64,000 bases of DNA, from assembly GCF_003399625.1 (NCBI RefSeq), contig NZ_NBXA01000003.1, positions 62,001-126,000 of the forward strand, written 5' to 3'. This stretch comes from Subtercola boreus. GTDB taxonomy: Bacteria > Actinomycetota > Actinomycetes > Actinomycetales > Microbacteriaceae. The notes under the pieces were generated by a model. That model had not been told where the DNA came from. It saw only the letters and a program-made list of their open reading frames with translations, and did no database searches. Numbering within the stretch: the first letter of the stretch is position 1; each line of letters opens with the position of its first letter. Positions 61,623 to 64,000 of the stretch are shown here, one piece after another. The position numbers and the translations under genes are program-made.

Positions 61623-61628
61623 GAGATC

Positions 61629-62648
61629 ATGGCGACAACGACCACGCGACTGCTGAACCTGCTCTCCCTGCTCCAGGCGAGGCGCGACTGGCCGGGTGCC
61701 CTCCTGGCCGAGCGGCTCGAGATCAGTCACCGAACAGTGCGCCGCGACGTGGACCGGCTCCGGGAGATGGGCTACAGCATCCGGGCCACGATGGGACCGG
61801 ATGGCGGCTACCGCCTCGACGCCGGCACCGAGCTTCCGCCCCTTCTCTTCGACGATGACCAGGTCATCGCCCTCGCCGTCGCCCTGCAGTCGGCAACCGT
61901 CACCGGCGCCGGAATCGAGGAGGCGGCACTCCGGGCCCTCACCACCGTGCGGCAGGTCATGCCCTCACGCCTCCGCCACCGACTCGATGCGCTCCGGTTC
62001 GAGGTGATCCTCTCCCGACCCGTCGACTCCGTGCCCGCCACGGTCTCACCGGAGCTGCTGATCGCCCTGTCGACGGCGACGCGCGCTCGCGAAGTGCTGC
62101 GGTTCGACTACCTGAACGTCCGGGAGGATCCCGCCGCACCGAGACCACCCCGACGCGTGGAGCCGCACCACCTCGTGTCCTCCCAGGGCCGGTGGTACCT
62201 CGTGGCGTGGGACCTCGACCGCAACGACTGGCGCCTCTTCCGCGCCGACCGCATCACCCTCCGCACGCCGAACGGCCCCCGATTCGAACCCCGGGCGATC
62301 CCCGGCGGCGACGTCGGCGAGTATGTCGCCGCGCGCTTCAAAGGGTCCGAGAGCACCAACGTCTGGCCCTGCCGGGGAAAGGTCATCCTCTCCCTGCCCG
62401 TGGACGCAGTGCTGCCCTACGCCGAAGACGGCCTCGTCGAAGAACTCGACCCCGAACGCTGCACCCTGGAGTCTGGCGCCTGGTCATGGATCGCCCTCGC
62501 CGCCTCCCTCACCCGCTTCGACACCGACATCGACGTCATCGAACCGCCCGAACTCACCGAAGCGTTCGCCGCACTCGCAGCGCGTGCCGCCGCCACCGCC
62601 ACCGCCTCCGCCACCGCCCGAGCCGGAGCAGCATCACACTCGCCGTAG
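61629..62648 (+). CDS. HTH/WYL-domain transcriptional regulator (YafY-like)
   Basis: A 339-residue regulator. An N-terminal helix-turn-helix (RLLNLLSLLQARRDWPGALLAERLEISHRTVRRDVDRLREMGYSIRATMGPDGGYRL) precedes the WYL domain (VLRFDYLNVRE, VEPHHLVSSQGRWYLVAWDLDRNDWRLFRADRI), a likely ligand- or nucleic-acid-sensing fold. An Ala-rich tail ends it. ATG 61629 is taken because TACCCT lies 6 bases upstream; upstream in-frame starts overlap the VOC promoter. It probably controls the divergent VOC gene. Confidence 0.92.
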   Translation: MATTTTRLLNLLSLLQARRDWPGALLAERLEISHRTVRRDVDRLREMGYSIRATMGPDGGYRLDAGTELPPLLFDDDQVIALAVALQSATVTGAGIEEAALRALTTVRQVMPSRLRHRLDALRFEVILSRPVDSVPATVSPELLIALSTATRAREVLRFDYLNVREDPAAPRPPRRVEPHHLVSSQGRWYLVAWDLDRNDWRLFRADRITLRTPNGPRFEPRAIPGGDVGEYVAARFKGSESTNVWPCRGKVILSLPVDAVLPYAEDGLVEELDPERCTLESGAWSWIALAASLTRFDTDIDVIEPPELTEAFAALAARAAATATASATARAGAASHSP

Positions 62649-62666
62649 GCCCTTCGGCTCCGGGGG

Positions 62667-64000
62667 TCAGAACGGGGCAGCTTCAACGAACTGAGGAGTC
62701 GGTCTCACCGCTTGGGTGGATCTCACCATCTGGATCGACCTCACCGCCGGGGCCGGCCTCGCTATCGGAGTGGGGTCGACGGTGTAGGCGAAGCCGGCCG
62801 GGGAGGTCCAGACGAGGGAACCAGCTGATCTCCCGGAACCGGGATGCTGCTCAACCTTCCACTCGGTGTGGTGCTTGACCTTGTGGTGACTGGCGCAGAG
62901 CGGACTCAGGTTGCCGAGCCTGGTCTCACCCCCCTCTGCGAAGGCGACCGTGTGGTCGAGGTCGGCTGTGGCCGCGGAGGTGCAACTCAGGGGGAAGGTG
63001 CATTCCGAATGCACCGTTCGAATGAGTTCATCGAGCGCGGCGGGCACCTTGTAGCTGGTGCGGCCGTAACTGAGCGCGACGCCCGTCACGGGATCGGTGA
63101 GCACACGCTGGAACGTCGGAGCACTCCGGGTGAGCTCGAGGGCGGTGAGCCGGTCGATCGGGCCGTAACCCTCGAGCTCAGCCGAACCCGCCTGCTCGTG
63201 ACCGAGGAGGGTCAGCGCCGGAACGGTGACGCGAACGTGCGCGCGGAGTCCCCGCGGAGCCCCCGGAATCGATGACTCCCCGTTCAGCGCGAGGTCGGCG
63301 AGAGCATCGACCCTGAGCTGGGCGAGGGTTCGCGGGTCGCCAGAGGATTTCAGTGTGCGACCGAGACCCGTCGCCCGGTTGTGGATCGCTGCGGCCTCCA
63401 CAGCGGGCAGGAACAGGCTGAGCCAGGCCATTCCGTCGGCTGCAGGGTCGAGCACGAGGCGACGGCCCTGCACTGCCCGCACATGACGCTCGACGGAGGT
63501 GGTCGGCTGGGCGTCTTCGACTGCTGCCCGAGCCTCACGCTCGAGCCGCTGGACACTCATCCGCTCGGCGATCGGAACGATGCGGGCCTCGTACTCGGGG
63601 ACGGAATCCGGCGGCAGGAGGGCACCGTGCTGCACGATCTTCTCGGCATGACGGGAGGAGATGCTGCCGCGTTCGAGCGCTGCACGCGTCGCCGGGTACG
63701 GCCCAGCCAGACCCTCTGCGGTGTCGACTCGCCGCCGGGCATCCGTCTCGCTCAGGTGCGCGCCGACGGCCAGCTCGGTGATCACAGTGCGCTGCGCGAC
63801 GACCCGCTGCGACCACTTGGGGCCACCCGAGGACTGGTCGGAGAAGTGCAGCGCGAGCCCCGCCACCCGCAGACGCTCGACGAGAACGAGCTGGGCTGCC
63901 GCGGCGCGCGCCGCCTGCTGCTCCCCCGCCAGGACGGCACGAGTGGCGGCAGCGAAGTCTGCGCGCAGCTGTTGCCGCCGCAGTTGCCGTTCGTCAGTCA
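62667..64000 (-). CDS. DUF222/HNH endonuclease family protein, 5' end at window edge
   Basis: At least 444 residues are readable, and the frame is open to the right edge (first full codon at 63998). The N-terminal DUF222 helical domain (LRRQQLRADFAAATRAV to AARAAVEDAQ) is followed by the HNH zinc-finger nuclease region: CTFPLSCTSAATADLDHTVAFAEGGETRLGNLSPLCASHHKVKHH carries the Cys, DH and HH of the motif. Such genes are multicopy in actinobacteria and often called 13E12-like. The last two bases of the window read TG on this strand, so the start codon may be just outside. Confidence 0.9.
   Translation of the reverse strand, partial: TDERQLRRQQLRADFAAATRAVLAGEQQAARAAAAQLVLVERLRVAGLALHFSDQSSGGPKWSQRVVAQRTVITELAVGAHLSETDARRRVDTAEGLAGPYPATRAALERGSISSRHAEKIVQHGALLPPDSVPEYEARIVPIAERMSVQRLEREARAAVEDAQPTTSVERHVRAVQGRRLVLDPAADGMAWLSLFLPAVEAAAIHNRATGLGRTLKSSGDPRTLAQLRVDALADLALNGESSIPGAPRGLRAHVRVTVPALTLLGHEQAGSAELEGYGPIDRLTALELTRSAPTFQRVLTDPVTGVALSYGRTSYKVPAALDELIRTVHSECTFPLSCTSAATADLDHTVAFAEGGETRLGNLSPLCASHHKVKHHTEWKVEQHPGSGRSAGSLVWTSPAGFAYTVDPTPIARPAPAVRSIQMVRSTQAVRPTPQFVEAAPF

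Overview
The window is high-GC actinobacterial DNA, most likely from a member of the Microbacteriaceae. The evidence is consistent G/C at third codon positions, frequent GTG starts, actinobacterial-type families (DUF3073, DUF3151, sterol-carrier-like SCP2, DUF222/HNH, DUF559, class F sortase, LAXTG sorting signals) and many -10 hexamers placed 5-7 bases before a start codon, as expected for leaderless mRNAs. I saw no tRNA, rRNA, insertion sequence, prophage or CRISPR array. Assignment to a genus is not possible from the sequence alone.

Layout. 1-279: N-terminus of a penicillin-binding protein. 497-1441: aldo/keto reductase. 1483-6937: glycerol regulon, with a SorC-type regulator divergent from glpD, then glpF-glpK, two matching palindromic operators and a strong terminator. 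7016-13501: a sortase-anchored beta-propeller protein, a membrane protein, a KimA-like potassium/amino-acid permease, DUF3073 and an SCP2-like protein. 13502-13936: gene-free and rich in repeats. 13937-22254: purine genes (a purD-purC fusion, purM, purF) around a cell-surface module of ECF sigma factor, anti-sigma factor, class F sortase and a DUF4397 protein. 22325-31270: a mixed stretch of oxidoreductases, VOC protein, hydrolase, MscS channel and MFS exporter, ending in a fur-like gene with a catalase. 31460-37058: purS-purQ, a DUF559 endonuclease gene, a small membrane protein and purL. 37203-44575: housekeeping and detoxification genes (chorismate mutase, EamA, Ohr, DinB-like, GNAT, ADH, Ntn hydrolase, DUF2945) and DUF3151-purA. 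44618-46910: six 11-bp GTCAC repeats, a cysteine-repeat LAETG surface protein and a BTAD regulator. 46906-50688: an autoregulated TetR operon with a catalytically degenerate ABC-ATPase-like protein and a YhgE/Pip membrane protein. 50822-52402: membrane-anchored molybdopterin oxidoreductase. 52433-59885: a seven-gene minus-strand operon (ABC importer, RutA-like and RutB-like enzymes, a second FMN monooxygenase, MFS). 60146-64000: DUF4190 protein, VOC/WYL pair and a partial DUF222/HNH protein.

How the genes fit together. Seven loci carry eight purine activities: purD and purC (fused), purM, purF, purS, purQ, purL and purA. They are scattered, and several have TAGAAT/TAGACT-like -10 boxes. A family of about 60-bp perfect or near-perfect hairpins lies just after purDC, purQ and purL and after the DUF559 gene. 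A second hairpin family closes two other convergent gene pairs. The class F sortase could anchor the LASTG and LAETG proteins found elsewhere in the window, while the DUF4397 protein of its own operon has no recognisable LAXTG.

The most promising little-described systems are: (1) the Rut-like uptake and ring-opening operon at 52433-59885, which lacks rutC-G; (2) the six-iteron regulatory array at 44618-44683; (3) the TetR/pseudo-ABC/YhgE operon; and (4) the interspersed hairpin family that brackets the DUF559 gene.
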